From Siphonodentalium dalli (taxonomy: Eukaryota > Mollusca > Scaphopoda > Gadilida > Siphonodentaliidae): DNA of 64,000 bases. Below, in pieces: positions 1 to 11,858 of the stretch (position 1 is the first letter of the stretch; the number at the start of each line of letters is the position of its first letter). The DNA is taken from NCBI GenBank assembly GCA_032622095.1, contig CP136064.1:128327605-128391604 (forward strand), read 5' to 3'. Under the pieces are notes generated by a model. It was not told the DNA's origin. It searched no databases and worked only from the letters and a program-made list of their open reading frames with translations. The translations under genes and the position numbers were made by a program.

Positions 1-584
1 AAAACGGCCTGGATATGTCCCTGATACGGCATGTTTTTATGTGATCCAAGCTGATACATGCCCAGTTTTGGGGTTTGAGGGTGGTTATGTGGTGCAATCT
101 ACATGTTTAATACATAATCTAAAGTTGGTACCCTGGAATGTTACACTATAGGGATCCGGCACTCAACGTGTTATCAAATCTGAATGTGAGTCACCCAGGG
201 AACATCCACACCAAATATGAACCCATTCCTGATGAAACGACACTGTAATAAATACATTAGGCAGAATCTGGTCAATATATGTATCATATATTTTATCTAC
301 CATTTCCTATGAAATTCCCTGATAAAATTGACGATAACATATTGGCGATAAAACATCTGTATCGTTACTGCATTTGCATTAATACAAGGTACGCATGAAG
401 TCATTGACTGGTTCAAAATCATGCATAAACTGACATAAAATCAGAACAACATTCAAACATATATTCTTGCATACTATAAAAAAAAAATTCCTAGGTTTTA
501 ACATCATTTGATACCTACCATCATGGGTATTATGACCAGTATAACATATCACAAAGAAACTGATATGTATTTGTTGAGTATTTA
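1..584. other. Unassigned repeat-like DNA
   Basis: No gene is visible here. Positions about 175-235 hold a minus-strand fragment of the dispersed repeat found in fuller copies at 21.7, 44.1 and 55.7 kb: the reverse complement reads like its 'TTTGGTGTGGATGTTCCC' segment. The rest is AT-rich and shows no recognisable structure. Confidence 0.5.
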
Positions 585-826
585 TATACAACTTGGGGGT
601 TGCCCTTCAAAGATGACAGGTGACAAACATATGATATGCAGGACAATCATGTGAAGAATTACTAAAGTATTCATGCCCCTTCAAGTAATTTTAAATAATT
701 GTTTGTCACTGAGGTAAACAGCATGTATTGCATGACACTCTCCGCATATAGTTGCCATCAATATTTTAAGCAGATAATAAACGCTCTTTATTGCTAATTA
801 TTAAGTCCCCTTTCAGTCATTTGAGG

Positions 827-2011
827 TAGACCCCGAAGCCATGACAAATAGTTTTCATGGCTGGCTCAACCGATTTTCGTGGCTGGTTAACTAGCTAAGC
901 CGGCTCAGTCACGACGTTCGTGGCTGACGAAATATGGCGGCTCAGCCGGATGAGATGTTATCATTCAGCGTATTTTCGTTTCCGAAATGTTCCTAATCCC
1001 CTGTTACCGGTTATAGACGCCGTTTTTTTAAGCGTTTGTGGTGAACCCGTATAATTCCAGACCACACGTAATCTTTTGATGTTGGGCTTTTATGGCGAAA
1101 ATTCACAAAGGACTGGCATCGCCGCATGGATATACTATCTAATCGGTATAAGTAGTTACATTGGGACTTCTGTCGACTTCAGACTGCTATCACCACTGCC
1201 ATCTTGCGATATATGCATGCATCATTGAATGATGAACCCGATAGTAATGATATATAATATTTCAAACTATTTTCTATTCTTATGTGTATATCAGAGAAGG
1301 ATCCAGGGATGTTTTGATACCTGTTACAGGTTTGGGCGCCCAAACTATGGAGACCCAAATGTCCCCAAATTCCAAGTGGATAGTATTTATTCAAGTTGGA
1401 TTTTCCATATTTTCAAGGAATTTTTCTATAATTCAAACACATGTAATGCAAATCATCAACCTGCAGGTGGTATAGTCTATTATATAGAGCCTTTATTTGC
1501 ACAATCAAGTGTCCAATACTGAATTTTTTAACATCCAACTTTATATGGGTACATACATGTACTCAAATACAGAACAGGTGTCCCCAAAAAATCTCTGGAT
1601 CCATCCCTGGTGTATATATTGACAAATGCCAGTGATGTCTGAGACTGGGTGTTGTCGATATAAACAATTTATATTTTAACCCTTTCAATACCGAATGGAT
1701 GCGCCCATTCAGTTATATGAAAGCATGCATTGGGATAGTCTATTCCACATTAAGGGGCCAGGTGTTCTGATAATATAACAACAATGCCGTGTCCATGCGA
1801 GTATACCAATATTAGGCAATGCGGTTTAGTTCTTTGCGATTCACAGTACAGTTGTGCTTGACATATAAGCCCATGCACACGGCTCAGCCATTTTACAATT
1901 CCGGCGGCGGAGATTTTTAAATGTGGCTGGCGTTAGAAATAATATGGCTGGCGGCGGCTTGTAGCCAATATGGCTGGCGGCGGCGGCGTACGATGGCGGC
2001 TTCAGGCTCTA
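827..2011. mobile_element. Non-autonomous hAT element with 8-bp TSD
   Basis: The 8-bp target-site duplication ATTTGAGG is exact (819-826 and 2012-2019). The tips are inverted: TAGACCCCGAAGCC on the left, and TAGAGCCTGAAGCC as the complement of the right end. An 8-bp TSD with TAG-type tips fits the hAT superfamily. The interior is rich in GGCGG and GGCTGG motifs near both ends. It contains a second nested hAT MITE and no transposase reading frame, so mobilisation would have been in trans. Confidence 0.85.
1292..1609. mobile_element. Nested hAT MITE, 318 bp
   Basis: An exact 8-bp duplication GTGTATAT flanks it (1284-1291 and 1610-1617). The tips are CAGAGAAGGATCCAGG and, on the complementary strand, CAGGGATGGATCCAGAG, the CAGRG form known for hAT ends. 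It sits inside the larger hAT element at 827-2011, so it inserted later. No coding content. Confidence 0.85.
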
Positions 2012-2310
2012 ATTTGAGGTCAACGGTACCTATCCAGTGACATTCCGCATGTCATGTTACATGTACACCATGTTACCCCACATAGCTTCTGAGCTGGTGA
2101 TAAACGTTCTTTATTGACATGCAGTTTATTAGTCCCCCTTTAAGTTGTCATCTGAGTTCAAAGGCGCCTATCCCATGATATTCCCCTGACCATGTGAACA
2201 TATGTGTACCAATTTTCCAATGTATATTTTCAAAGCTAATAATGAATGCTTTGTATTGCTCATGTATGACCCTCCAGGTCGTCAAAAATGATGGGTGACA
2301 AACATGATTA

Positions 2311-2695
2311 CCGTTACAGAAAATAATGTCACTGCTGATAACAATATAAAGAAAGCCGGCAAACGGTGCGCGGCATTTGTCCGGAATTTAGCTTTGGCAT
2401 AGATGCCGCTGAAACCATGTTCATCTTATATCATCTGTATGCATTATCAGTAAAAATATTGCCTCGATAACCTTTGAGAAATGCATTATATCTCAGGTTT
2501 TCTGGTACGGATTGGCCTGAAATTTTGTGTTGTATCCTAAGATATGCCTCAGGAAATGGTAAAAATATGGGTCCAATCGATCTTGAGTGTGATATATTTT
2601 TAAACACGCTTAAATTTTGACAGACCTTGGTACCTACTCCCAGAGATATGAGTGAAATGGGTAAAAGTTCAATTTCAGCCTTTTTTTTAGACAAC
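2311..2695. other. Unassigned AT-rich spacer
   Basis: No gene, repeat boundary or RNA signature could be supported here. Short open frames show no recognisable motif. Confidence 0.4.
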
Positions 2696-2800
2696 CATGT
2701 TGAGTATGGCTGATGTACCCAGAGTAGACATGTTGAGGATGGCTGATGTACCCAGACTACAGGTAGACATGTTGAGGATGGCTGATGTACCCAGACTAGA
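2696..2800. repeat. Tandem repeat, 3 units of 33-39 bp
   Basis: Three consecutive units begin CATGTTGAG and contain GGCTGATGTACCCAGA, at 2696-2728, 2729-2767 and 2768-2800. The middle unit has a 6-bp insertion (ACAGGT-like). Near identity suggests a recent local duplication. Confidence 0.9.
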
Positions 2801-2929
2801 TATAACTTGAGTATATTAATTTAGGATACCGATTTATAAACTCGATTAAACCCTTATTTATGGACTTTATCAGTTTATGTCCAGTAACTGTGCCTGTAGT
2901 CTGTATACTAGTGTTACTGTTATATTATA

Positions 2930-3540
2930 CTAGCAGGTTAGCCCGCCACTGGCGGCAATCGTCAGAAACATGACTTTAATTTTTTTGTTTTTCAATGAGT
3001 TAATTCTGCCTTTTTAATTAATTTTTTTAATTTTTTAATTTAATTTTTTTCAATGAGTTAATTCTGCCTTTTTAATCAAGAGAAATGATGGTACCCGTCC
3101 CTAAAAGAGGTACGTTTGTGGGTACCCGTTTCAAGGTGAAGATCAACTCGGGTGGCAAAACTGACCCGATGAAAATCTCCCCCGTTCCTAGGAACCCCTA
3201 AGTACGAAGACAGACATAAGAATCACACAACAGTGACAACAAGCTCATGTCTGGATACAGACACACTCACGTCTGGCCCCAGACATAAGAATCACACTAC
3301 ACGCATACGCTCTTTATCAACGACACTGCGGATATGAACGCTCTTTAACTATCAACACGATTAACCCTGCAGTGCCAAGGACGGTCATTTTGGTGACTGG
3401 AAGTGGAGAAGGGGTGCTTGGAGCTTCTCCAAAACGGCGGTAAACACTGCCCGTGGCTTTTTGACCTTAGATTGGAAGTTTGAGCTCAATCCGTCCAGCC
3501 GTTTTCGAGTCTATAAAGGACATACATATATACATATATA
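2930..3540. repeat. Probable dispersed repeat, family not recognised
   Basis: This block differs from its AT-rich surroundings. It has GC-richer, repeat-like text with duplicated 'AGACATAAGAATCACAC' segments (about 3215 and 3283) and 'CGCTCTTTA' segments. A 27-bp poly-T-rich duplication occurs at 2993-3080. It ends in a CATATATACATATATA stretch. No terminal repeats were found and no protein motif is readable. It could be a decayed retroelement 3' part. Confidence 0.35.
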
Positions 3541-3607
3541 TTCCGTAAGTCTCAAAATATATAGTAGATTATTATAACTTAGGTCGGTGATATTATATAT
3601 ACTAATA

Positions 3608-4640
3608 GGTTTCTAGATGTTTCGTACCCTGGTCGTTTCGTACACTCTGGTCGATTCGCACCAATATTTTGGTTGTTTCGTACCAATCTTTTTGGTCGGT
3701 TCGTACCATCGAAAACAAATATTCTAGCATAATTTTATTAAAGTTTTATTATGATAACGAAATAAAAGTCATACATGAATAACATTATTAATCAACAATA
3801 AATGAAAATGAATGAATGACACAATATACAATAAATGAAAATGAATGAATGACACAATCAATCTAGTCTTCTGATACTTCGGTGGTTGTCTTTGGGATGG
3901 GAGCGAACAACTTCGCACAGGCTTTCAACAGGCTGCTGGTTCTCAGGGTTCCACCCTCGTAGTTGGCCCATAGGCAGAAAAGCTGGGCCTGGTTTCGCCT
4001 GTATTGCAGTCTTTGGTATCTCTTCAGCTTCTCTTCGCCAACCAGCTTTATCGTCATATTGGTCACGGCGGTTTCTCGTCTCAGCATTGGAATCAGACAA
4101 TAAAATGGAATGTTTGTCTGCCTGTTTTTGTACTGGATTCGACGATGCCATCCTTCCGTGTCATTGTTTGTACATGTGTACGTATCGATCTTCCAAACAC
4201 ACACCATGTTGAGATTGGAAATGTCGTTGAATCAATCCATTGATGTTCTACATAGCTTCATAGGTATAAACTAGGTATAAACAGTACTGAATATCAGGAC
4301 GGTTGACCTGGTACCGCCAATTTCATGATAACTAGTATATACACATATATTATTATTAATGAAGAAATAAAATAATAGTAATAACAGTCATTATAAGACA
4401 CCTTTTCATTCAATACTAGTAATTACAATATTTTTTTTCGATGGTACAAACCGACCAAAAAGATTGGTATGAAACAACCAAAATAATGGTAAGAATCGAC
4501 CAGAGTGAGAGTGTACGAAACGTCTTGGTACGAAACGACCTAGTGAGGCTAGTCCAAAATTTACTATACGGTACATTGAATCTTTAGTATCCCGTAGATT
4601 TTCGACTAGAAACGACCAAGGTACGAAACGTCCAACACCC
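3608..4640. mobile_element. Mutator-like element (MULE), 1,033 bp
   Basis: The 9-bp target-site duplication ATACTAATA is exact (3599-3607 and 4641-4649), the length expected for Mutator-like transposons. The termini are long imperfect inverted repeats built from TTTCGTACC blocks: about 3608-3725 on the left, and about 4430-4640 on the right with extra inserted sequence. Between them lies a minus-strand remnant of a MULE transposase C-terminal region. Too short to be autonomous; an internal-deletion derivative. Confidence 0.85.
3863..4207 (-). pseudogene. MULE transposase C-terminal remnant
   Basis: About 114 codons are open on the minus strand. The fragment NNDTEGWHRRIQ, followed by a 'NIPFYCLIPMLRRE' helix and a basic 'KLVGEEKLKRYQRLQYRRN' stretch, matches the block I know from the end of metazoan MULE transposases (usual form TNN-EGWHN, then a NIW-FI--L--E helix). 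The DDE catalytic core is absent. The element would have encoded a cut-and-paste transposase acting on its own TIRs; this copy cannot. Lying inside 9-bp-TSD ends supports the assignment independently. Confidence 0.7.
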
Positions 4641-5053
4641 ATACTAATACTATTACGCCAATAGGGTGCGTCGAAATACCAAGCAGTACCAAGCAGAACC
4701 AAGCTGAAGAAAACTAAGGCGGAAAATGACATTTAAAGCATGTTTTGTGGTGTATAATGAAGAAATAAACCATAATAATGCAACACAACGTGGTTTTATT
4801 TGACTTTTGATGACACAGCGAGCGTAAAACTTCAGCTTGGTATTTCGTCGTTTACAGGTACCGGTACTGCTTGGTTTATCAGCGATAGGTGATAATTGAA
4901 TTGCTTGGTTCGCCAAAAGACTAATAATTTCTATCACAACCAGTAGTATCGACTTGTTTAAACTCCCCTCATCCTTTATCTGGTATATGTATTCACGTTC
5001 AAACTATTACTATACAAAGTTTGGTGGAGTTTGGTTCAATACTGAGTGTTTTG

Positions 5054-5281
5054 TTAGATGTTTTGTATAACGCGAACACAAACTTCTGTCTCATGGATTA
5101 GTTTATCCGCTGATAGGTGATAATTTATATCTGCCAGATGGGATTTGCGGAAATCACTTATCTTCAGCTGTTCACAGTCCAAATGGAACCAACGATCACA
5201 AAGATCGCAGCCGATGCTGCGAATCTCATGACATTCCTCGGCACATACACCACATGGATAAAGTATTGACTTTGAAGGCAT
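5054..5281 (-). pseudogene. PHD-type zinc finger fragment inside a transposon
   Basis: The 75-codon frame opens with MPSKSILYPCGVC and has the spacing C10-x2-C13, C25-x2-C28, H33, C36, with the aromatic pair DRWFH. This is the first two thirds of a C4HC3 PHD finger, a fold that reads histone tails or mediates protein contacts. The last C-x2-C pair is missing: after about residue 47 the frame runs into a copy of the element's inner-arm sequence, so the C-terminus is not genuine. PHD fingers occur in ORFs of invertebrate retroelements and in chromatin proteins, so the source is open. It may be an exon captured by the element, or the relic of an element protein. Confidence 0.65.
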
Positions 5282-5506
5282 GTTGTAATTTACTCAGATC
5301 AATGATCAGAATGGAGAAATAGAAAATATGAGACCTCTACTAGTATATAGGCATGGATATGACACCATTAACCATCGATCTATATTAAACATACAATATA
5401 CGTCGATGCATTAACTCATTTAATCATCACTTATATATTGTTTATTCAACCATTTTGGTTTCTATGAAACCTGTGAAACCTTGCTTGAATATCACTGTCA
5501 AAACAT

Positions 5507-6047
5507 TAGAGCTGGGACGGGTATGGGTTTTTCGTGACCGGTTATGAACGGCAAAAAAACACGATTAACCGGTTAACCACATATTATAGTTACTATTATG
5601 GGTGGGTAAGCCCAGTATGCAGAACGGCGATGATTGTGATGCTCACTGACATGGTAAGTTTGAGAACGGCTCCTGCCCATTATACAAAGAAGTTGTCACC
5701 CATGACACACATAATCACATATCTAATTAAGTACACATCTTCAATTTATTACTGAATAAAATAAGAAATAACTAGTCGTTGATAACAAAAACAATTATCT
5801 TCCTGATAATAATACTGAATACGAGTCATGCGATGTGACAATGTTGTAAGATCACACGTGTGCTGACCCTTTGATGTTTCGTTTTGACGTCGGCAGGCAG
5901 GCAGATTAACCCTCTTATAGCCAGTTATAGCTGACCATCACAGTGATCATACACTATAATAGTGATGTTACGGTTAACCGACCACGGCAAATCCGTGACC
6001 AGTCACGGCCATAGTTGGTGGTTAACCGCATAACCGTCCCAGCTCTA
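5507..6047. mobile_element. hAT MITE, 541 bp
   Basis: An exact 8-bp duplication CAAAACAT (5499-5506 and 6048-6055) borders inverted tips TAGAGCTGGGACGG. Subterminal regions repeat GGTTAACCG/CGGTTAACC blocks on opposite strands. Inserted into the PHD-carrying element, so younger than it. No coding content. Confidence 0.9.
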
Positions 6048-6442
6048 CAAAACATCCCTGAAATATTTTCGGTAAGCCAGAGTAAGCCGCGATCGCACAT
6101 CGATAATTAATCAGCAACAAATGCTCTACCGCGCAGTGCCATAATTATGTTCCCGAAAATTAATTATCACCTATCGCTGATAAACCAAGCAGTACCTGTA
6201 AACGACGAAATACCAAGCTGAAGTTTTTCGCAATCGCCGCACTGTTTTCTAGTTTTACGCTCGCTGTGTCATCAAAAGTCAAATAAAACCACGTCATGTT
6301 GCATTATTATGGTTTATTTCTTCATTATACACAACAAAACATGGTTTAACTTTTAAGAAAATTAAGTGTCATTTTCCGCCTTAGTTTTCTTCAGCTTGGT
6401 TCTGCTTGGTACTGCTTGGTATTTCGACGTTCCGCGCCAATA

Positions 6443-7253
6443 TACATTGCAGATAACTTTATATTTCACGCACCTTGGTTGTGACATTGTTTAGTCCGCA
6501 AGTACCACTGCACACAAGAAGATTTTTTCAACTGGCAAATCCCGACTGAATTGTCACTTGTACTCGAACGAATCCGGGTATGACGAGTTCGCAAACAGTC
6601 TATATTTAGCTCCAAATGTTCGCGACAAATGGGGAATACCCATTGTTTCTATTTTTAGTTTTCAATTTTATTTTCAAGAAATATTAGGATATTAGCCTCC
6701 TAATAACGTTTTACATTCCAGAATGGACATGAAAAAACAGCGAAGGTCCAGAATAAATCTACATACTAACGTTTAGATAAAATAATGACTGAAAGTGACA
6801 GATGTTAAAATTCGCAGTCACACCTGTTCGACGGGTGTGCGAACACTGAGAATACCGGAAATGTAATCAAATGCACGAAAACTGGAAAGACACCATAGAA
6901 CGCCAACATGGTATTTCTGACATCATTTAGGATGCTACCTAAAAATCTCGGACCAGATCCGTGGTGGAGAAGACAGATGTGGCTACGAGTGTCAAATGTA
7001 AACTCTACATAAATATAATATAACTATAACTTATAAGTTCTTACTGAAATAGTATATGTAAAAGTGTTGTACTGGTAATAGTGGTATAGTAGTATTAGTA
7101 CCACAACTTGGCACAAGTGGTCTTATTTTATTATTTTAGGCTAATAGGGCCTATTTGGATACAAATAATGTAATTCACAATTAGCAATTTAGGTTTATAT
7201 CATCCGTATTCATTAACAAATATCCAATATTATATCATGATCAATTATTACAC
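6443..7253. other. Unassigned spacer
   Basis: No gene, splice-bounded exon, RNA or repeat boundary was found in this 0.8-kb AT-rich stretch. Confidence 0.4.
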
Positions 7254-8030
7254 AATTGGGCTCTTTCACGTTAAAGGTTGACCACAAGTGGCCAAACAGG
7301 GTGAAAAAAAAGTGTTTTTCAAATTACTTTTTCTTCGTTAATTCATGTTAGGAACATCATACTGGATCGTGAACTAAAGTTTCAGAGCAGTAGCAAGTGT
7401 ATTTTGATTTTTCAGGTTTGGTCTATGCAGGATTCCCTCAAAATTGAAAATAATGAACAACTAATTTCTAATGTCTGAATTTTAATTATTATGCATCTGT
7501 TTCCAGAACGATATCACACGACGTTGAGCATTGAACAATCAGAGAACGTATATGTCAAAATTAGTAAATAAATCTTCAAATTTCGATATTTTTCAAATTT
7601 ATATGTAAATTATGAACTCTTAATATCCATATTCCCTAATGGCTATTCTCTGATAATAGAAAGATGATTTAGTTGTGTAAAGATTTTACATCTAAAGTTG
7701 AAGTGCATGCTTTAAGGATTGTAATGTTGAAAACATTATCAAAATCGGACAACAATTGACTCAACAAGAGCATTTTTTTAAATCGCCAATTTCCACTGAC
7801 TTATTCTCGGAGAGGACACCCTTTTTTAACATTCATTCTCTGTAGACATCAGTCTTGTAACTAGATGATAGAAAGATTACTAATTTCGATTGCCTTGTAA
7901 TATATTTTATAGAACTTGAATAGGCCTGTCAAACTGAGATAAGTGAAGATAAACATATTGAGACTCTTGGAAACATGGCAAATCTGGGCAAAATCTGTTG
8001 TCCCAAAAGGCCATAACCAGTTTTTATGTA

Positions 8031-8392
8031 TGGTACACCATTCCTTCCCAGGATACGGGAGCCATTGCTCTCGCACCCGTTTGCACTCGCAAATATTAAT
8101 TCACGGGTGCTAAAATTCACACTCGTCCCTCTTGTCAAATTGTTCATGGTCACTGTAATTGTTGATTCAATATTGAACTTTTTGAGGGTATATTTAGAAC
8201 CTTTCCCATCTCAGTTAAATTGTGGGCATGTGAAAGTGTAACTGGGCATAGGTCTATCCCACAAGGACATTTTGTGTGAGAAAAACCTAACTTGGGATTA
8301 TATTACAGGTGCAATTACACCCGTCTTCTGAATTGAGAGAGTAAATAAGTGCTCTCGCTGGGTTTTCCTCATGGGAAGGACTGGTACACATA
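8031..8392. mobile_element. Possible MITE inside the 4.1-kb element
   Basis: Imperfect inverted ends: GTACACCATTCCTTCCCA near 8033, and the complement of TGGGAAGGACTGGTACAC near 8373. A following GAGAGCA/TGCTCTC pair is also inverted. The boundaries are not fixed by a duplication. It could also be a subterminal structure of the host element. Confidence 0.4.
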
Positions 8393-10051
8393 GTTTCGGT
8401 CCAGCTTGACTACTCATTGTCCGTCCGTCTGTCTATCCATACATAGACATTTTACGCATGATGCAATAACTCAAACATTTTCTTACAATCGTATAGGTAT
8501 GGGCCTCTTCGACTTAGATTCATGCATGACTGAAACATGTTATATCTGATCGGAACCAAATTTGGTAATTGGTTTGTGATTTCTCAGCCCAGAATGCAAA
8601 CCAAGTTCCAATATGGGTTCCAATTTTTTTTACTGGAGTTATTGGCCTTTTTCGACTTAGAATTATTCAGATGTGAGGTTTCCTGATTAATACAGGCTTC
8701 ACTATATAAGAGACACCTACAGACAACGTGAATCTTTGAAATAGAGTTATTTTTTAGCTATCATATGTTAGCCCTATTATAATCTGTAATGCATTGGCAT
8801 TCATAAATGAATGGAGTTTCCAATTTAATTCTAAAAGTATAAATTAGAATAGTCCATTGTTCATTGGTAGGGATTTTTTTCAGAATATGAGCAGACTGCG
8901 AACCCACATTTTAATGTAGTAGTGTATTTAAAATTCAAAATTATTTGCAGTCTCACTGGGTGGATTTCCATAATACATGTACTTCGTATTGAGCATTGCC
9001 ATAAGACATAGTTTATAATTTGTTCATGGTTGAGTGGATTTTAGGGGACACCGATGGGGTGAGAAGATTAACATTGAGGGCTATGGGGTTGTCATGGATT
9101 TCATGTCGAGAACAGAAATCAATGCTTTTCTATGAAAGAAACAAATCTAGTGAGTGCTATTAGAGCATTTGGAAAAGGGGCTAGCGGTATCTTCAGTTTA
9201 TCATGTCAGGAGCTTCAGGGGGTTCTAGTCAGGCGGCATTAAAGGGCCAGATAACTCTAAATAAGATAAGTACTTCAAAAATCTATTTCTCCAGTCCAAG
9301 AAGGCAGATGAACATTGTTAATACTTGGTATGGATTATTGTGATAAACAATAGTTTCCAAGTTGTACATCTTGCCATGGTTGATTGAAATTTAGGGGCCA
9401 CAGAGTGAGCACAGAAGATTAACATTGAATATTATTGATTTTAGCGTTCAAGGTAATTACAAAACATTGTGATGTGTGAAATAATTCTATTGGGCGCTAC
9501 TTACTGTCTTTAATATGAACTATGGTAATCTGTACTGAGTGTGATAAGGGTCATATGGGGCAGAATCCTCATCATATTATGGTGTATAAACATAGTATAG
9601 ATAATACATTTGTTACTTGTATGGTCTCAACTATTTTCTTGAGAGCCATACTGACTACCAGGCTATGAACTTTGTTCATATATCTCAGGTTGAAGGACCT
9701 AGGGTATTCCAATATTATTATATGCCTATCAATGTCAATTTGTCAAAGTGAGACTACTAATGAAAATTGGCACAAGGACCAACAAATTCCAATAATTTGA
9801 GAATTTGTGTTATTATGTACATTTGTCTGTACTAATATTAGTACATTACAAAATATATAACTCTCTATAATTCAACATTATAACTGTAGATTATGATTCC
9901 AATCATAGCTTTTTACTATCACCGAGGGATGGGTTAAACATCTGCTGATCATGATCAGCCTCTTGTTAATAATCGGATATTTGTGAAAATACGATTATTT
10001 TGATATATGTACTTGTACTAAATATCACTTCCATATTATAAACAAATATCT

Positions 10052-10119
10052 TTGTTTACAATGCTAAATTTATCCAGTTAAAAAGTTGTTTACAATGCTA
10101 AATTTATCCAGTTAAAAAG
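10052..10119. repeat. Perfect 34-bp tandem duplication
   Basis: Two identical adjacent copies begin TTGTTTACAATGCTAAAT (10052-10085 and 10086-10119). Identity implies a recent duplication. Confidence 0.95.
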
Positions 10120-11858
10120 TAACAACTTATAGTATACTTAGAGAAGACAATTTTAATTTCAGTTTTGTATGTCTTAGTCTTGTTGTCGTTTTCTCTGAGA
10201 AAATTAACATAAATAACACATGGATTATTCCTTTAATATTGCAAGTAAGTACAGATACTCTGTAATCTGTTAAAAAATATGTCCTCTCCGATAATTCAAG
10301 ACATTTATATTTAACTATTGAGAAACACATGTTTTATGAACAACACTTCCATCAAACCACATGTAATCACTGACATGATTATAAATAATCAAGAAATTCT
10401 CCAGAATGACAATTTATTCAGACTATTGCAGTTGAGCAGACATGAATTGCCTCAAAGGAAATGAATGAAATAACACATTAGTAGCTCAAATTGGACACAG
10501 TATGTTGCATAGACTGTATATTAATATAGTATATTATAAGTAAACCCCATTTTCATGAACAGAATGGTTATAGTTTAATATAAACCAATGTCTTCCAGAA
10601 AATCTCTGGGTTCTATGCTTGAATTCTCGGAGAGGACATTTTTTTTAACATTTAATGAGCTGCTGTACGAAATCAGGATGGTTCAGCCCACCAATTAAAG
10701 TTTATACACCCTCAATACTAGTGACAGTTTACCCACAATACAAAATGATTTTCTCATTTCATTAGTATTAGCAGTTGACAAAGATTCTCGGAGAGGACAG
10801 ATTTTAACGGAATTTCTGTGCACATATTTTGGAGAATTGAATATAATTTAAATAGGATAATACACAGAAAAAGATTTTTAACATTTATCTTCTATACCAT
10901 GAAATGTCCAACTGAACTATATTCCCGATCCATAGCTATTGTGAATTGCGTTAATGAAATGCTTTATTTTAGATTCACATTCTGTAAATCATTTAACGGA
11001 ATTTCTCAATAACCTTTAAATTCAAATATCATCAAACTGAATGCACGAAATCACTCAAAATTTTCACCACACGATCAACCAGACATAAGCTAAAGGTTAA
11101 ATGAGGACATTTTTGGCAAACCCATAACTACAAATAAATATAAGGAAAACAATATCATCACAGCAATGGTTGGCCACTCAAAATATGCCAAAATTGGTAC
11201 CCATCACCCTATAATTTTGTTAATTTTTCAAATGTAGCAGTGAAATTTTGCCTGCAGGTTGGGCTGGGTGTCAGCACTACAGAAATAGTATTATGACACT
11301 CCTAACACAATGACAAATGCATCATTTTCCCGCCTATCCGAAAAATTCATTTTGTCAACCTTTAACGTGAAAGAGCCCAATTACTCCACGATGATTAATG
11401 CTTAGCTGTAATTTCATTCATTGGTCTTCATTCATGTGAGTAGTAATTAATTATAGTTTTGTGGTATGGGAGGCCAAATTCACATTTAATAATGAATTGC
11501 GCTTAAGCGCAATTGATTGCAAGCGCAAATACCACATATTGTGCTTAAGCGCAAATAGCATAATTGTGACTACTATCTAACCTAACCATAAACTATTAGC
11601 ATGACCTGGTGTATCACCTAGCAACACAAGATGAGCATTGGGCTAATTTTGACCTGTACTCAACAGTCAGCTGTGAGTATGTGCATGTTCAACAAGGAGA
11701 ATCCCTAATTACATATTATCAGCATCCCTCTATCCAAAGAATTGATGTCGCCTTCCCGGAACTCTTAGTAATTTTTTGTATGATGTTTTTAATGTATTTT
11801 TGCACAGATTTTAGCCTATACATGCATGCGGTGTCACTGCATGAGGGCTTTCTTACCT

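Larger units (their letters stand above)
585..2310. repeat. Degenerate ~135-bp tandem repeat, split by a hAT insertion
   Basis: Related units follow one another at roughly 585-768, 769-826 continued at 2020-2085, 2085-2217 and 2218-2310. Each carries an 'ATAAACG(C/T)TCTTTATTG' block, then 'AGTCCCC(C)TTT', then a TGAGGT/TGAGTT block. The second unit is interrupted by the element at 827-2011, and removing that insert restores the period. Unit length is about 130-135 bp with substantial divergence. No coding potential is evident. Confidence 0.6.
4664..6434. mobile_element. Long-TIR DNA transposon carrying a PHD-finger fragment
   Basis: An exact 8-bp duplication CGCCAATA flanks the element (4656-4663 and 6435-6442). 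The inverted arms are about 250 bp each (4664-4910 and 6160-6434), sharing for example CGTCGAAATACCAAGCAGTA. An extra copy of the inner arm segment (TGATAGGTGATAATT) lies at about 5100-5130. The core holds a PHD-finger coding fragment and a hAT MITE (5507-6047). Without that insert the element is about 1.2 kb. The 8-bp TSD excludes Mutator and Tc1; the superfamily is not settled because no transposase core is present. Confidence 0.8.
7254..11382. mobile_element. 4.1-kb element with perfect 29-bp TIRs
   Basis: The ends are exact inverted copies over 29 bp: AATTGGGCTCTTTCACGTTA and onward from 7254, and its complement ending at 11382. No convincing target-site duplication is left. The interior contains no recognisable transposase. 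It holds three copies of ATTCTCGGAGAGGACA (7803, 10623, 10783), a 34-bp tandem duplication, and a smaller inverted-repeat element at about 8031-8392. This is a non-autonomous or fully decayed DNA transposon of unknown superfamily. Confidence 0.7.

Noticed and set aside
7254-11382. hAT or piggyBac assignment of the 4.1-kb element
   Set aside because: No 8-bp or TTAA duplication could be read at either boundary.
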